The notes beneath the pieces are model-generated. The model saw only the letters and a list, made by a program, of their open reading frames with translations. It did not search any database and was not told the origin of the DNA. Positions 43,939 through 54,849 of a stretch of DNA of 64,000 nt are shown here, piece after piece; positions within the stretch are counted from its first letter, which is position 1, and the number at the start of each line of letters is the position of its first letter. The DNA comes from Pseudorasbora parva (taxonomy: Eukaryota > Chordata > Actinopteri > Cypriniformes > Gobionidae), in assembly GCF_024679245.1 (NCBI RefSeq), contig NC_090174.1, forward strand, positions 14,277,350 through 14,341,349. The letters run 5' to 3'. The translations under genes were made by a program, and so were the position numbers.

Positions 43939-46900
43939 CTGTAAAATATCAGTAGATTTGTTTAGCTTTCACATTCACAAATTTAAGAAGACTTGACAAA
44001 AATATCAGATAATAATTAAAACTTACAGAGCAAGCTTTTTCAGCAAGGTGTTGATGTCAGGGTCAAATGGCTTTTTCATTTGAGCAAGTGTAAGGTAATC
44101 TTGGGCTCTCTCATAATCTTTCATCTCCAAACAGGCCTCATAAAAAAAGAAAACAGTTCTAAATATCAGATATCATATGGCCTGAACACAACAAAAAAAA
44201 CTATGAAAGCCTTACTGAAAGGTTCTTCCAGAAGCTAAAGTATTCACTACCAGTCAAAAGTTCAAATCATCATATAACTAATCAGCATATTACAATGATT
44301 TCTGAAGGATCATATGACATACTAGAGAAATGACTGCTGAAAAGCCAGCCTTTTCATCACAGTAATAAATTACATTTAAAGTGATATTCAAATAGAAAAT
44401 AGCTCTTTTAAATTATAATATAATTTTATTATAATAAATGCAGCCTTGGTGACGATGTGTGTGTGGAAGGATTTACTCACTTGCTTCAATGATTGATCTT
44501 AGGGCATTTTCAGACATGGCTTGTTTGGAGCACTTAATCCCTTTGATTTTGGTTCACTTGACATTGTGTCAAAAGCTGACACTACGGGGAATCTCCTTTC
44601 ACAGAGCCATACTGAAGACTAAATATTTGAATGCTGCCGCACTTGCAAAAGCTAATACTGTTCAAGTGCCCGAAACGGGTGGTCCTATATAAAGCGGCGC
44701 TGAGCGACATTGCCTCCAAATATTTCTTCTTCATGGGAAGTCTTCAGTGGATGATGATTGCATGCCAATCCACGTTGCATTCCAGTGAAGACATGGAAAA
44801 AGCTATCAAACCCTGCACTGCCTGTTCCGGATCCGTTGAGCTCCCAGATGGCCACATCAGATGTGTCCTCTTAAGGACACTGCTTGGCCCTGCCCTCGCT
44901 GCGAAGCCGAGTCTCAGGACATACAATATCAGCTTTTTTTGTAATTGTTGATTAAAACTGTACCAAAAGAACTGATCTAAGATCACCTGAGTGAGGTAGT
45001 CTCGGTATGAGTGAAAATGAAACCAATTTGACTTTCAGGCAAATTCTGATGAGTTCTAATGAGAAAAAAAAGTGATCTGATCCAACGGACCAACGATCCA
45101 AGCTGTAGCATAATTCATAATGGGAAATGCTAGCCTGGATGCCAGCCGAACTCCAGCCCCGCCCCCAACATTTGAGCTCGGACAGTTCGGTCTGGCCTTG
45201 ATCCATAGAGGAGTAATTATCCCCGAACAGAAACAGTGCAGACCAATGAAATCATCAGGGCCGGCTTTAGACGATGACGGACAGATGATCAACAGTAACG
45301 TAATCATGCACGTCATCAAAGGGGCTTGGATTATATTTGTTCAAATCTTAAACGGAGAGATTGTTTGTATATGCAGTCACCTTCACAATTTCTCTCAGAA
45401 ATGATGATCATGTTGGTAAGTAACTGTGTATCCTTAAATGCTTTTTTTTTTTTTTTTTTACAACACTGGCAAAGATTGTTTATTTCAGTGTGCGTGCAGA
45501 CAGAGTTGGCAAGTTTTTACAAAAAAAACCCCGCCAACTACTAGGCCAAAACAATACCTTCTCGGGGGGGTCCTGTGGAAAAAAATGCCGCTTGGGGGGT
45601 AAAATGTGTGTTATTTTGGCAAGGTTGCCTGCTAAAATTTGCACTCATGGGTCTATATATCACATAATAGTCGCTTCAGCCTGCGGTCACGGAAAACAAC
45701 CCGCGGAAAAAAATGTGGACTTGGCAAAACAATGTTAGTTGTCAAATGTCAACAGAGTTCAACTGCACTATGCGTCGCTTCGCTGCTCTGATTGGTTGTA
45801 GGTCTATCCAATTGATGTCTTTCCTGGTTCGGTTTTTAACACCCCATAATCACAGCCCAATGGAGTCTGATACACAGTTTCAGACTCATATTCTGACTAG
45901 AATTGAGTATGACCACGTCAGGCTAGGGAAATGCATTACAAAAAACAGAATCATTTCAAGAACGCTGTTCCGACAAAGCATTGATTTCCACTCTCATTTA
46001 CATGATCTAATTGAGATATTGATACATAAACATTTTGGTATGCTTTGAAATGTTGCCTTGTGAAAGTGAACTGAACCGTGGATGAAGAAAATCCAATATT
46101 GTAACAATTTAAAGGGTTAGTTCACCCAAAAATGAAAATTCTGTCATTAATTACTTACCTGTAACGACACCTGTAAGACGAATATTAGGGTAAGTAATTG
46201 TTGAAAGAATTTTTATTTTTGGGTGAACTAACCCTTTGTGTCCCTGTTTCAGAACAAAAACATAGGATCTACAGGTCTGAAAATGCCCTTAATATGGGTG
46301 CAAATATTCATATTTGTGATTAATTAATTTATCAGCATATCACATGATTTTATTAAACTTTTAAGATTAACATTTTGATTCGGTTGACAGTCCTAGATTT
46401 TACAGAGCAATGCTTTTTACAAAAAAAAATTATGATCAGGGGTCCGTTCTTCGTACACTCAGTCAGCTTAAACCTGCTCATTTCATGTAAACAGGATTAA
46501 CCTAGACAAGAGTTCATTACTAAATGGATGGATGGATGGATGGATGGATGGATGGATGGATGGATGGATGGATGGATGGACAAATTTATAATAAATACAT
46601 TTGAATAAATTTGAATAATTATTATTTATTATTATAAATAATAATAAATTTGAAAATATTATAATGTTGTGTAAAAGGTGTATAATACTATAGCCACAGC
46701 CACTTGATTGAGAGATTTATTTGTGATGGAATAATTCGTTTTAATGTTATTGCAGTCTTACACACATGCTGTACAGTTTCTCTGAGCCGTGCATTAATTT
46801 GAGTAATGACAGATATTATGGGATTGGCTTGATGCAGTGCAGGAGAAGCAGATAACTTGATATAGACACTTAAAATTTTTTACCTAATGCTGTCACGTCA

Positions 46901-49069
46901 CAAATCTGCTTCAAATTGACTTAAAAATTTAATTAACTGCTAATTACACCATTGAAATAAAAATGTAAAGGATGTACAAATACTGAATATAATATAAATA
47001 AATGTGAATATAAATCAATTGAGAATCACATTTAAAAAAACATTTATCACTTGCCTATTTTAACTTTTATGTTGGTTTGGTCGTTTGGCTGTTTCCTTAT
47101 AAAGGTCCAGATATTTGTTGGGTTTTTTGTGTAATTTGTCAAGTTTTGGCCAGGTGGCTTTTTTAATTATATGATGTCATTACATGGTCTTGACGCCAGC
47201 CAATCTGCCCTCTTCAGCGAACTCAAGAACACGCTGTTATCCTAGATAATTAAATCCAGATATTTTAATCCAATCCACAAATTTGTTTGAAGAACCAAAT
47301 TAGCCGATTAAAAAAATCTGTTATCTGTCAAATCATCTCAGATGTATTAAAGATACAACTCCGGTGAGAAATGATCCTAGGGGTAATTAACAGATGGTTA
47401 CCGAGTAGATCGTTCTCTGGGATGCGTTTTCATGAAAATCGAATGTAAAGAGTTTTATCTTTAAAAACAGATTAACTTATAATGCTAGTCTATAGGCACA
47501 AGGTAGACACAGGGGGGTAAAATTAAACCGCTAGTTAATACCACTAACAAGGCTCAAAATAGCCTCACACTAACACAGTAGCATAATGAGGGTCCCTACA
47601 TGCAAACCGAAGCATTGAGAACTTTGTAAGTGTACAAACAGTTTAATAAGAAGATACTTTATAAACATAGTGCATTACGCGTTCACGGACAGGCACCATC
47701 TTGGAAACCGTCTCGACGAATCGATCCACAGTGTTTTCTTCCGGAAACAACGGACCATATGAGATTCCAAGTCACAGTTCATCACTTAGCACAGCGTTCA
47801 TGGCTCGATGAGTCAAGATTGTTTTCCAAGATGGCGCCTGTCCGTGAACGCGTAATGCACTATGTTTATAACGTATCTTCTTATTAAACTGTTTGTACTC
47901 TTACAAAGTTCTCAATGCTTCGGTTTGCATGTAGGGACCCTCATTATGCTACTGTGTTAGTGTGAGGCTATTTTGAGCCTTGTTAGTGGTATTAACTAGC
48001 GGTTTAATTTCACTACTTTGTGCCCCATAGACTAGTGTTATAAGCTAATCTGTTTTTATAGATAAAACTCTTTACATTCGATTTCCATGAAAACGCATCC
48101 CAGAGAACGATCTACTCTGTAACCATCTGTTAATTACCCCTAGGTTCATTTCTCACCGGAGTTGTCCTTTAAGCGAGGTACGAAGAACAGACCCGATTTC
48201 AACAAAGGGTATAAAAATGTCAAAATATTTTCCAACCTGGCCACAGCGGAAGAGAGCTTTAGTGTTCTGGGGGTTGATGTCCAGTGCTTTCTGACCAAAG
48301 CAAAGGGCCTTCTGGGGTTTCTCCAGTTTGAGGTACGTGAGTGAGAGGTTGAGCAGGAAAAGCAGCTTTATTTCCTCAAGACGCTGCTTCTCTTCATCAT
48401 TCACCGGCTCCCGATTCTGCAGAAGTGTCATGGCCTGTACCATAGAACAAAAGTATGTTAGACTGAAAAAAACTGTCTTTCACAGCTAGAATAAACAACA
48501 AATTCGAGTCAAGTCAACTTTATTTATATAGTACTTTTACAATGACGATTGTTTCAAAGCAGCTTCACAGTGTTAAACAGGACAATATTGCAACAAAATT
48601 TGATTCGGCTGTACATTCGCTCTGGAGAAAACAGTGATGTCATTAGCTCATTTCAATTTATCATATAGCGAAAATGTGGGCAGATCAGTGATATAGTTAA
48701 TACAGGGAATTTAGTAATTAATTTTATTTTTATATATAAATTATATATTTTTATTTTTATAGTTATTTTTATAAAATTATAATATTTAGTAGAATAACTT
48801 AGACTGAAATTTTAGTACCCCCAACTGAGCAAGCCGAGTCAAAGGCGACAGTGGCAAGGAAACAAAACTCCATCAGAGCACATTTTCCCTCTATCAATTA
48901 CTAAACGCTCATACTTTCGAAACAAATAAGACATTCATAAGCAGAATACCTGCTTGTATCTCTCTCGAGCATCTTCATAGCGCTTCTTGTTGAAGCAGAG
49001 GTTGCCAAAGCTCCGCTGTGTTTCCAGCACATTCAGCAAGGTGGACAGAGGAACAGTGTTCTGCTCTTC
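43860..49069 (-). CDS. fkbp6: fkbp6-like gene, last four coding exons (TPR region); partial
   Basis: Four minus-strand exons with AG/GT borders and compatible phases encode a TPR co-chaperone C terminus. They are 48950-49069, 48237-48434, 44027-44136 and 43860-43938 (stop at 43860-43862). Diagnostic stretches are [71 protein letters not shown] and [12 protein letters not shown], in the order of vertebrate FKBP6. FKBP6 is an FKBP-fold protein, thought to be inactive as an isomerase, whose three TPRs bind HSP90; in mouse it is required for spermatogenesis and piRNA-dependent transposon silencing. The exons for the N-terminal FKBP domain were not found upstream to 64000. Introns are packed with repeats. 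No frame lesion is seen in the four exons. Confidence 0.87.
44027..44136 (-). CDS. fkbp6: fkbp6-like penultimate exon (last TPR)
   Basis: 110 bp, phase 0 in and 2 bases over at the end, with acceptor ATGAG and donor GTAAGT. Encodes [15 protein letters not shown] and [16 protein letters not shown], the third TPR helix pair. Confidence 0.88.
44236..44450. repeat. dispersed intronic repeat (CTACCAGTCAAAAGTT type)
   Basis: CACTACCAGTCAAAAGTTCA followed by TGATTTCTGAAGGATCATAT and AAATTACATTTAAAGTGATA resembles a conserved fish dispersed repeat known from many introns. It lies in the fkbp6-like intron; borders are approximate. Confidence 0.4.
44700..44945 (+). pseudogene. possible DIRS-type gag fragment
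   Basis: In two frames the stretch reads [19 protein letters not shown] then IRCV and, after a shift, [11 protein letters not shown]. Cys-x2-Cys followed by DGH-x2-Cys recalls the zinc-binding part of DIRS gag seen at 24773-25051. Upstream a TATATAAAG box lies at 44686-44694. No reverse transcriptase or recombinase follows. It sits within the fkbp6-like intron. Confidence 0.35.
44951..46111. other. intronic sequence, no gene supported
   Basis: Several short frames (45120-45404, 45490-45738, 45713-46048) lack domains and overlap each other. Probably intron of the fkbp6-like gene with old repeats. Confidence 0.4.
46112..46236. mobile_element. short fold-back MITE (AAAGGGTTAGTTCACCC ends)
   Basis: AAAGGGTTAGTTCACCCAAA at the left and TTTGGGTGAACTAACCCTTT at the right are exact inverted ends over about 125 bp. 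It shares its ends with the larger element at 3361-4361. Confidence 0.75.
46524..46580. repeat. (ATGG)n microsatellite
   Basis: About 14 copies of the tetranucleotide, uninterrupted. Confidence 0.97.
47351..48168. mobile_element. TTAA-type fold-back element, copy 2
   Basis: 818 bp starting AGATACAACTCCGGTGAGAA and ending TTTCTCACCGGAGTTGTCCT, flanked by TTAA on both sides (47347-47350, 48169-48172). The arms match 16806-17713 closely, including ACCACTAACAAGGCTCAAAA and CGAAGCATTGAGAACTTTGT. It lies in the fkbp6-like intron, 68 bp from an exon. Confidence 0.82.
48237..48434 (-). CDS. fkbp6: fkbp6-like internal exon (TPR)
   Basis: 198 bp, phase 0 at both ends, with acceptor GTACAG and donor GTTGGA. 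Encodes [10 protein letters not shown], then [13 protein letters not shown] and [19 protein letters not shown], the second TPR and start of the third. The frame remains open into both introns, so exon limits rest on the splice sites and family alignment. Confidence 0.9.
48508..48890 (-). repeat. retroposon-like repeat, copy 2
   Basis: Minus-strand counterpart of 12704-13112: ends in a GACTTGACT-type simple tail (about 48508), with the complement of GTGAAGCTGCTTTGA, TCTCCAGA and CAGTTGGGGGTACTAAAA, and of CTTGCCACTGTCGCCTTTG. Located in the intron between the two upstream fkbp6-like exons. Confidence 0.6.
48950..49069 (-). CDS. fkbp6: fkbp6-like internal exon (first TPR)
   Basis: 120 bp, phase 0 at both ends, with acceptor TTCCCCAG and donor GTATTC. 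Encodes [19 protein letters not shown] and [19 protein letters not shown], the linker after the FKBP fold and the first TPR helix. This is the most upstream exon found. Confidence 0.88.
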
Positions 49070-49389
49070 CTGGGGAATGTTGAAATCGCAATCTTAAAAT
49101 ACCACAAACAAACTAAATGAGAAATTTGTGGTCAAATTATTATCATCGCTGGTAAATATTATCAATGATGACTATAAAAATAAATCTGCATTTTTTATCC
49201 TTTTGATCTCTCATTAAAACAATTCACAAAACAATAACCTTTTATTGAAGTAAAAGAATAGAAAGTCGAGGGGAAATCACATTATGAAATTAAAAATTTT
49301 TAGCACACCAGGGTGACTAGGAACATGAAATTATCTAGCTATGACATTTTTTTTCCACAGGAGTATAAATATGAGGAAAAACCATAGAC
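49070..49389. other. intron upstream of the first visible fkbp6-like exon
   Basis: AT-rich, no further exon recognised. Confidence 0.4.
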
Positions 49390-49855
49390 TGTAAAAAAAA
49401 AAAATTGGTCCGTGACGCCACCCATACGATTCTGAAGAGCTGGCCATTGCCATCTTGGCAGCGTATCATCGCGCTTCACCCCCGGATAATAGAAAATGGG
49501 CAAAGAGGCGGGATGTGGGCGGAGCTGAAGTGACGTGATTACTAACAGACAGCAGACAAACGGCTATCAACCTGTTACTTAAAGTGGCAACGCCCTTAAT
49601 TATGCAGAACTTTAAGGCTTTGTATAATGTAAACAAATAAGTTATAAAAAATTAAAAATCACCCCCTCGCAGTTTTAGTCGTATAGATTAAAACCACAAT
49701 TTGTACTAGGCTGTATATATGTTTTATTTCTGCTGTAATGTTGAGCATTTTAACATGGGGCTCAATGAGATTCTGCTCCACTTCTGGAGCCAGTCAATGA
49801 ATTGCAGTTAAAGTCACTTCCATTTTGGCTTCAAGCAGCAACCTTCAAGAGGTTG
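49390..49855. repeat. dispersed repeat (GACTGTAAAAA...TGACGCCACCC type)
   Basis: CATAGACTGTAAAAAAAAAA, CGTGACGCCACCCATACGAT and TTCAAGAGGTTGCTGCTTGG have the look of a fish dispersed repeat, but I see no matching inverted end. It ends where the split Tc1 copy begins. Confidence 0.35.
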
Positions 49856-49988
49856 CTGCTTGGAAAACACAAAGGCCAAATTCCCTGAAACATTTATCAT
49901 AATGAGTAAAACCAAAGAATATAATTTTGATGTGCAGCAAAAGATTGTTGAACTTCACAAAATAGAAAGTGGCTGTAGGAAAATAGTT

Positions 49989-51306
49989 GGGGGGGGGGGG
50001 GGGTACTGTTTCATGCATACTGAGCTTTTTACACTGTTAAAGACTTGGATTCCCATCCTAAACATAGAAAAAGTTTCAAAAACTAATGTTGGACGTTTGA
50101 TGGAGTATTTCTGTGTCAAAAATACTCCTTCTGGTTTCTCACAAGTTTCGGAGAGTTTTTTTCGAGTATGGCTCGGCTTGACGTCGATAGAGCGGAAGGT
50201 CCTTGTATGGGCCGTACGGGCTCTTCTCCCCGTAGGGTGCGCACGCGCATGACTAGAGCGAGAGAGGAAATGCACGCCTATAAACACTCTCTCAGCTGCA
50301 GATCCACTCGTCCGTGAACACTTATGTCGTTATAGTCTGCACCGTGCTCCAATTTATTTCTATGGGTGACATCAAGCGACTTCAGCGCTTCAGCACAGCA
50401 TTCCGGGAAGGCAGCGCTGCATTTGGACCGATTTGAATGCAGAAATGACAGGAAGCTTTACAACATCACTTCAGTCGCGTCGCAAAGTGGATCTCCATCG
50501 TCACTGCTGTCACAGGACTTCACCAAATCATACCAAAGAAGTGTGTTTTTGACGGAGCGGTCCCAGCGATAAAGGTTCGGTCCTGCTTTGGAAGCAGGCA
50601 GTGAGTAAACATCAGTAAACAACACAATCGTGTATAGATAATTTATCAATGGAGCATGCGATCTATGGTGTGTTTTTAAATACATTTGTTTAGCTGACCA
50701 ATATAGGTGTCAGTTTGCTTATTGTAAAACCACCCAAACATAAACCTAGCGTTCTCACAAAGCATGCTTTGTCATTCAAATGCGCTAACGGTTACTCCAG
50801 TGTTGTTCTATGTATAACGTTACACTAGTCTGACGTGCAAAACCGTTTTGCTTGCTACTGCTAAGGTTTAGTTGCATACAATAGTCCATAAACCGAATCA
50901 TGTCCTCATAAACTGCGAGTAAACACACACAAATGTTGACAGGCCACTAAATACAGTAAATACCACAGAGACGGACGTCCTGCTGTTGCTGTTTCTCCTG
51001 TTCAATTTATTTCATCCTCCGGATCTGATTCTGGATCATATCTGTATTAGTTGAATCTGGGTAGCATTTTCTTCTACACACTTGAGGACGTCACTGCTTT
51101 GTGCGCACTCATCATTCATTAGCTCCACCCACACGATACGCCTCCAGGCGCTCGTTTTTTTCCGGAAAGACTCGGTACAGCCTATATTTCTTTTATAAAT
51201 ATAATAAAACTAAAGACTTTTCAGAGATATGAAGGATGCAATACTACTCTTTAGGTACTCAAGATTGACATGAGATTGACTGAAACTGAGCGTTTCACCC
51301 CCCTTT
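49989..51306. mobile_element. element inserted in the older Tc1 copy (GGGGGGTACTGTTTCATGC/GAAACTGAGCGTTTCACCCCCC)
   Basis: Begins with a G run (49989-50003) and ends TGAGCGTTTCACCCCCCT followed by TTAA (51303-51306). The inner arms are only weakly inverted. A right-hand TTAA suggests a TTAA-target transposon whose left end has decayed or was altered by the G run. The frames at 49860-50252 and 50366-50572 are not recognised proteins. Confidence 0.5.
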
Positions 51307-52558
51307 AAAGTATTGAAAATCCCCATTTCCACCATCAGGGCAGAAGAAGTTCCAGTAAGAAGTTCCAATCAACTAAAGAAAAGACAAATCTGCCTGGAAG
51401 AGGATGTGTGTCTACAGTCCCTGACAAAAGTCTTGTCGCTTGTGTACAAATTGACCTAAAGTGCCGCTGAAATATATTTCTAATCAAGATTTTTTTTACA
51501 AGAAATGGCTCATTTTAATCCCACTAGCTTTTGTGATAATGTTTCAGTGAAAAACTAAACTTTCAAAAAGTATTCTAATATTCACAGCTTGGTAAAGCCC
51601 ATTGAGTCAATTTTTGCAAAGACATAAGTGTTGTCACCTTGTCATATGAGCTTCACCTGTGACTAATAATGGATCAATTAGGTCTCAAGTGTGTATAAAA
51701 AGAACCCCAGTACACGACCTTCACATCAACTGCAACTAGACCTCTGCAAACATGCCTAAGTTTCACCCAGAGACTAAAGTTTTGATTATCAAGAGGCTGA
51801 AGACCAGATCCACTGCTGATGTGGCAGACACCTTCAATGTGTCTCAGCGTCAAGTACAGAGGATAAAAAAAAGATTTGAAGAGACTGGAGACGTTTTTGA
51901 CAAGCCCAGGTCAGGCAGACCCCGCAAGACAACTGCTCGAGAGGACCGTTTGTTGGCTCGAAAATCCAAGGCCAGCCCATTTTCCACTGCAGCAGAGCTC
52001 CACGAGACCTGGTCACCTGAAGTCCCTGTGTCAACCAGAACAGTTTGTCGGATTCTGTCTCGAAATGGCCTCCATGGTCGAATCAGTGCCCAGAAGCCAG
52101 CACTAAACAAAAGACAATTGAAAAACCGTGTGGCATTTGCCAAGGCCCACAGCCTGCTAAAAGGATGGATGCTGGAAAAGTGGCAGAAGGTGGATTTTTC
52201 TGATGAATCTTCTGTTGAATTACACCACAGTCACCACAAATATTGCAGGAGACCTACTGGAGCCAGAATGGATCAGAGATTCACCCAGAAAACAGTGAAG
52301 TTTGGTGGCGGAAAAATCATGGTCTGGGGTTACATCCAGTATGGGGGTGTGCGAGAGATCTGCAGGGTGGAAGTCAACATCAATTGTCTAAAATAACAAG
52401 AAATCTTAGCTACCTCTTATTCCCAACCATAAAAGAGGCCAAATTCTGCAGCAGGACGGTGCTCCATCGCATACTTCCATCTCCACATCAAAGTTCCTCA
52501 AGGCGAAGAAGATCAATATGCTCCAGGATTGGCCAGCCCAGTCACCAGACATGAACAT

Positions 52559-53504
52559 TGTGAAGCTAAAAAGCAAATTTGTGTCTGAGATTTCTGCACT
52601 GTCAAAGAAAATCAGCAAAACGGAGGAGCTAAATTCAAATCTACTGACGGAGTAGCGGAAAGTGACGACAAGCGGCGGATAATGACGAGTGAAGGCGGAA
52701 GAAAGTGAAACTCACATGGCAGATGCATGCACGCGCGCACGCGGAATTAGAGTGCAGAGAAAGCAGAAAATGCGATCGCCGCAGTGAGTTTACGACGCGG
52801 ATTAAAGGCATATGCAACTTCTGCATGTGCATTGATGAATGCAGAACATTTAAAAGACTGCCGTGAGTAAAACAAGACGGGAAACGCATCAGAGATCGGT
52901 CATCTCAGGGACACTGATGGTATGAAAATATCTATCTTTGATTATATGAAGGACTGATTGTCACTTAAATCTGTACTATTTGACTATTAAAATGCACAAA
53001 ATAGAGAAGATTAGCTAGTTATTTGATGCTGTGGTTATTATTTAAGTGCGTGATGCAGTTTATTATGTGTTTATAAAAAATGCAACCTTGTGTATTCAGA
53101 AAATCTGAAATAGTGACCTATACCACTGGTTTACTTAAATAGTTCATGCAGAATGATAATGTTATGGTTTAATAAATATGAAAGTAAGCTCAAACATGTA
53201 AATTAACAAATATAGAGACAGTTGTATGTGGAAAAGTCTGTATTTGCATTGCATTAGTTCACATTTAAGAATATAATCTTAAGTAATTATGTATTCTTTT
53301 CTTTGTTTGTTTGTTTTTCTTTAAGGTTATCAACCTTATCGAATCATTGAGCCAAATTGTAAAATTACTGTCTGACTTGACAAAATTACCAAATACAAGA
53401 GCTGAAAAGTGATTTGGAGTTGTTCCCTGTGTCCCCTGTGAATGGCTGATGCTTTTGTCGAGTTAGAAGCAAATACTGATGTAAAATTCCCAGATAACTC
53501 GACA
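52559..53504 (+). repeat. BEL/Pao 5' LTR
   Basis: Starts TGTGAAGCTAAAAAGC and ends AGATAACTCGACA. Candidate TATAAAA at 53072-53078 and AATAAA at 53171-53176. The primer-binding site should begin at about 53505 (GTTGATAACCACGTG), but I do not recognise its tRNA. Confidence 0.92.
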
Positions 53505-53598
53505 GTTGATAACCACGTGTAGCAGTGTGGATGAAGAGATCAATGGCTCAGTAAAGTCCAGAATAAGTGCTGCTGACACAAAGAATTAAGTGACCAAA

Positions 53599-54753
53599 AT
53601 GGCGGAGGAAGCACTAGGGAAAACAGTCGATCAACTGAAAAGGGATAGAACCTCTGAAAAAAGCAGCTTCACCAAGCAAGCAAACCTCATCTGTAGAGAA
53701 GCACATAGACTGTTAGAATCAGAGCTCAAAGAAGAATTTAAAAAGTTCTCTTTTGAAGCAAGAAATGTGTTTGAAACAAATGATGATTATAAGGCTGGGT
53801 TACTGGCAGAGATTGAAGCTAACCAAGAAGATGGTGCAGAGGTATTACTTTCCGCACAGCAGGAAGCTGACTATAGGAAAACTATGGAGGACTGTGACGC
53901 AAGGTTTGAGGAAGTTAATGCGTTAGTGCAAGACAACCTCTGGAAAAGATATGGAGAGAATCAGGTGTCGGCCGCTGTATCTGAAGCAGAGAAAGCCTGT
54001 GAACGTGCAGTCACCATACCTGTCGACGGCGTCGGCTACGAAAGCTATGAAATGCAACTGGAGCTCTTGATGAGACTGGTGAAAGAGGCAACTGGAGCGT
54101 TATTAAGTTGGGAGAGATGGACCCCAACAACTGAAAGAGAGCATCTAGAGATTCGTGTTCAGAAGCTGAAAGAGTTTAGTAATGAGCTTGAAGCAAGAAA
54201 AACTGAGTTTGTGTGGGCTTGAAGGGCTGCTGAGGATGCTCGAGTTTCAGAAACCAATATGAGGGAAAAGCTGGATGTGACGGCATCTGCAGCTCAGATG
54301 ATACCAGTAGTGAGAATCAAACCAACAAGCTTACCCAAGTTTAATGGTAATAAGAGGGATTTCTACTGCTGGAAAAGGGACTGGGAAAATCTCCAGAGAC
54401 AAGGGGAGCCCACCGGGTCAGCTGAGGTTAAAAAGATCCAGCTTGTGGACAGCGTTGATGAGAAGATTGCCAAAGAGCTCAGATTGTCCTCTCATAACAC
54501 TGCGGATGACGTCTTCAGGGTGTTGGAAAACCGGTATGGAAATAAAATCACAATCGCCATGGAAATTGTTGAAGAGTTGGAGAGGATCCCTGCTGTGAGA
54601 GGAAATCAGACAAGAAGGATTATAGAATTAATCCAAATGGTGGAAAAAGCCCTGGCAGACCTCACTGATCTGGGAAATATAGGCGCGATAAAGAATCCAC
54701 TTGTCGTAAAGTCCATTGAGAGCAAGTTGCCTGAGTTTGTGAAAAGAGGCTAG
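53599..54753 (+). pseudogene. BEL/Pao gag (stop and frameshift)
   Basis: The start ATG at 53599 sits in an AAAATGG context. The first part is helical and acidic, matching the coiled region of gag. A TGA at 54220-54222 interrupts the frame, which continues unchanged from 54223 to 54753 with LPKFNGNKRDFYCWKRDW, a capsid motif of this group, and RIIELIQMVEKAL. A shift near 54750 moves the continuation (TDPANGITPENHFDALLKF) to another frame. It would form the virus-like particle that packages element RNA. Confidence 0.82.
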
Positions 54754-54849
54754 TCTACATGACAGATCCTGCAAATGGCATCACACCAGAGAACCATTTT
54801 GATGCACTGTTAAAGTTCCTAAAGAAAGAAGAAGAAATTCTGGAGAAAC

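Larger units (their letters stand above)
46440..48194. mobile_element. element with GGGTCCGTTCTTCGTAC ends
   Basis: GGGTCCGTTCTTCGTAC at the left is mirrored by GTACGAAGAACAGACCC at the right. The 1.75-kb unit encloses an (ATGG)n tract and the 47351-48168 fold-back element, which entered near its right end. Its right border lies only 42 bp from the fkbp6-like exon border at 48237. No coding capacity and no clear target duplication. Confidence 0.6.

Noticed and set aside
47630..47887. 85-residue frame near fkbp6
   Set aside because: It lies wholly within the TTAA fold-back element and has no domain.
49860..50252. 130-residue frame
   Set aside because: Only its start is transposase-like (Tc1); the rest is the inserted G-run element read through.
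52641..52889. 82-residue minus-strand frame, repeated at 61477-61725
   Set aside because: Present twice only because it lies in both LTRs; no domain.
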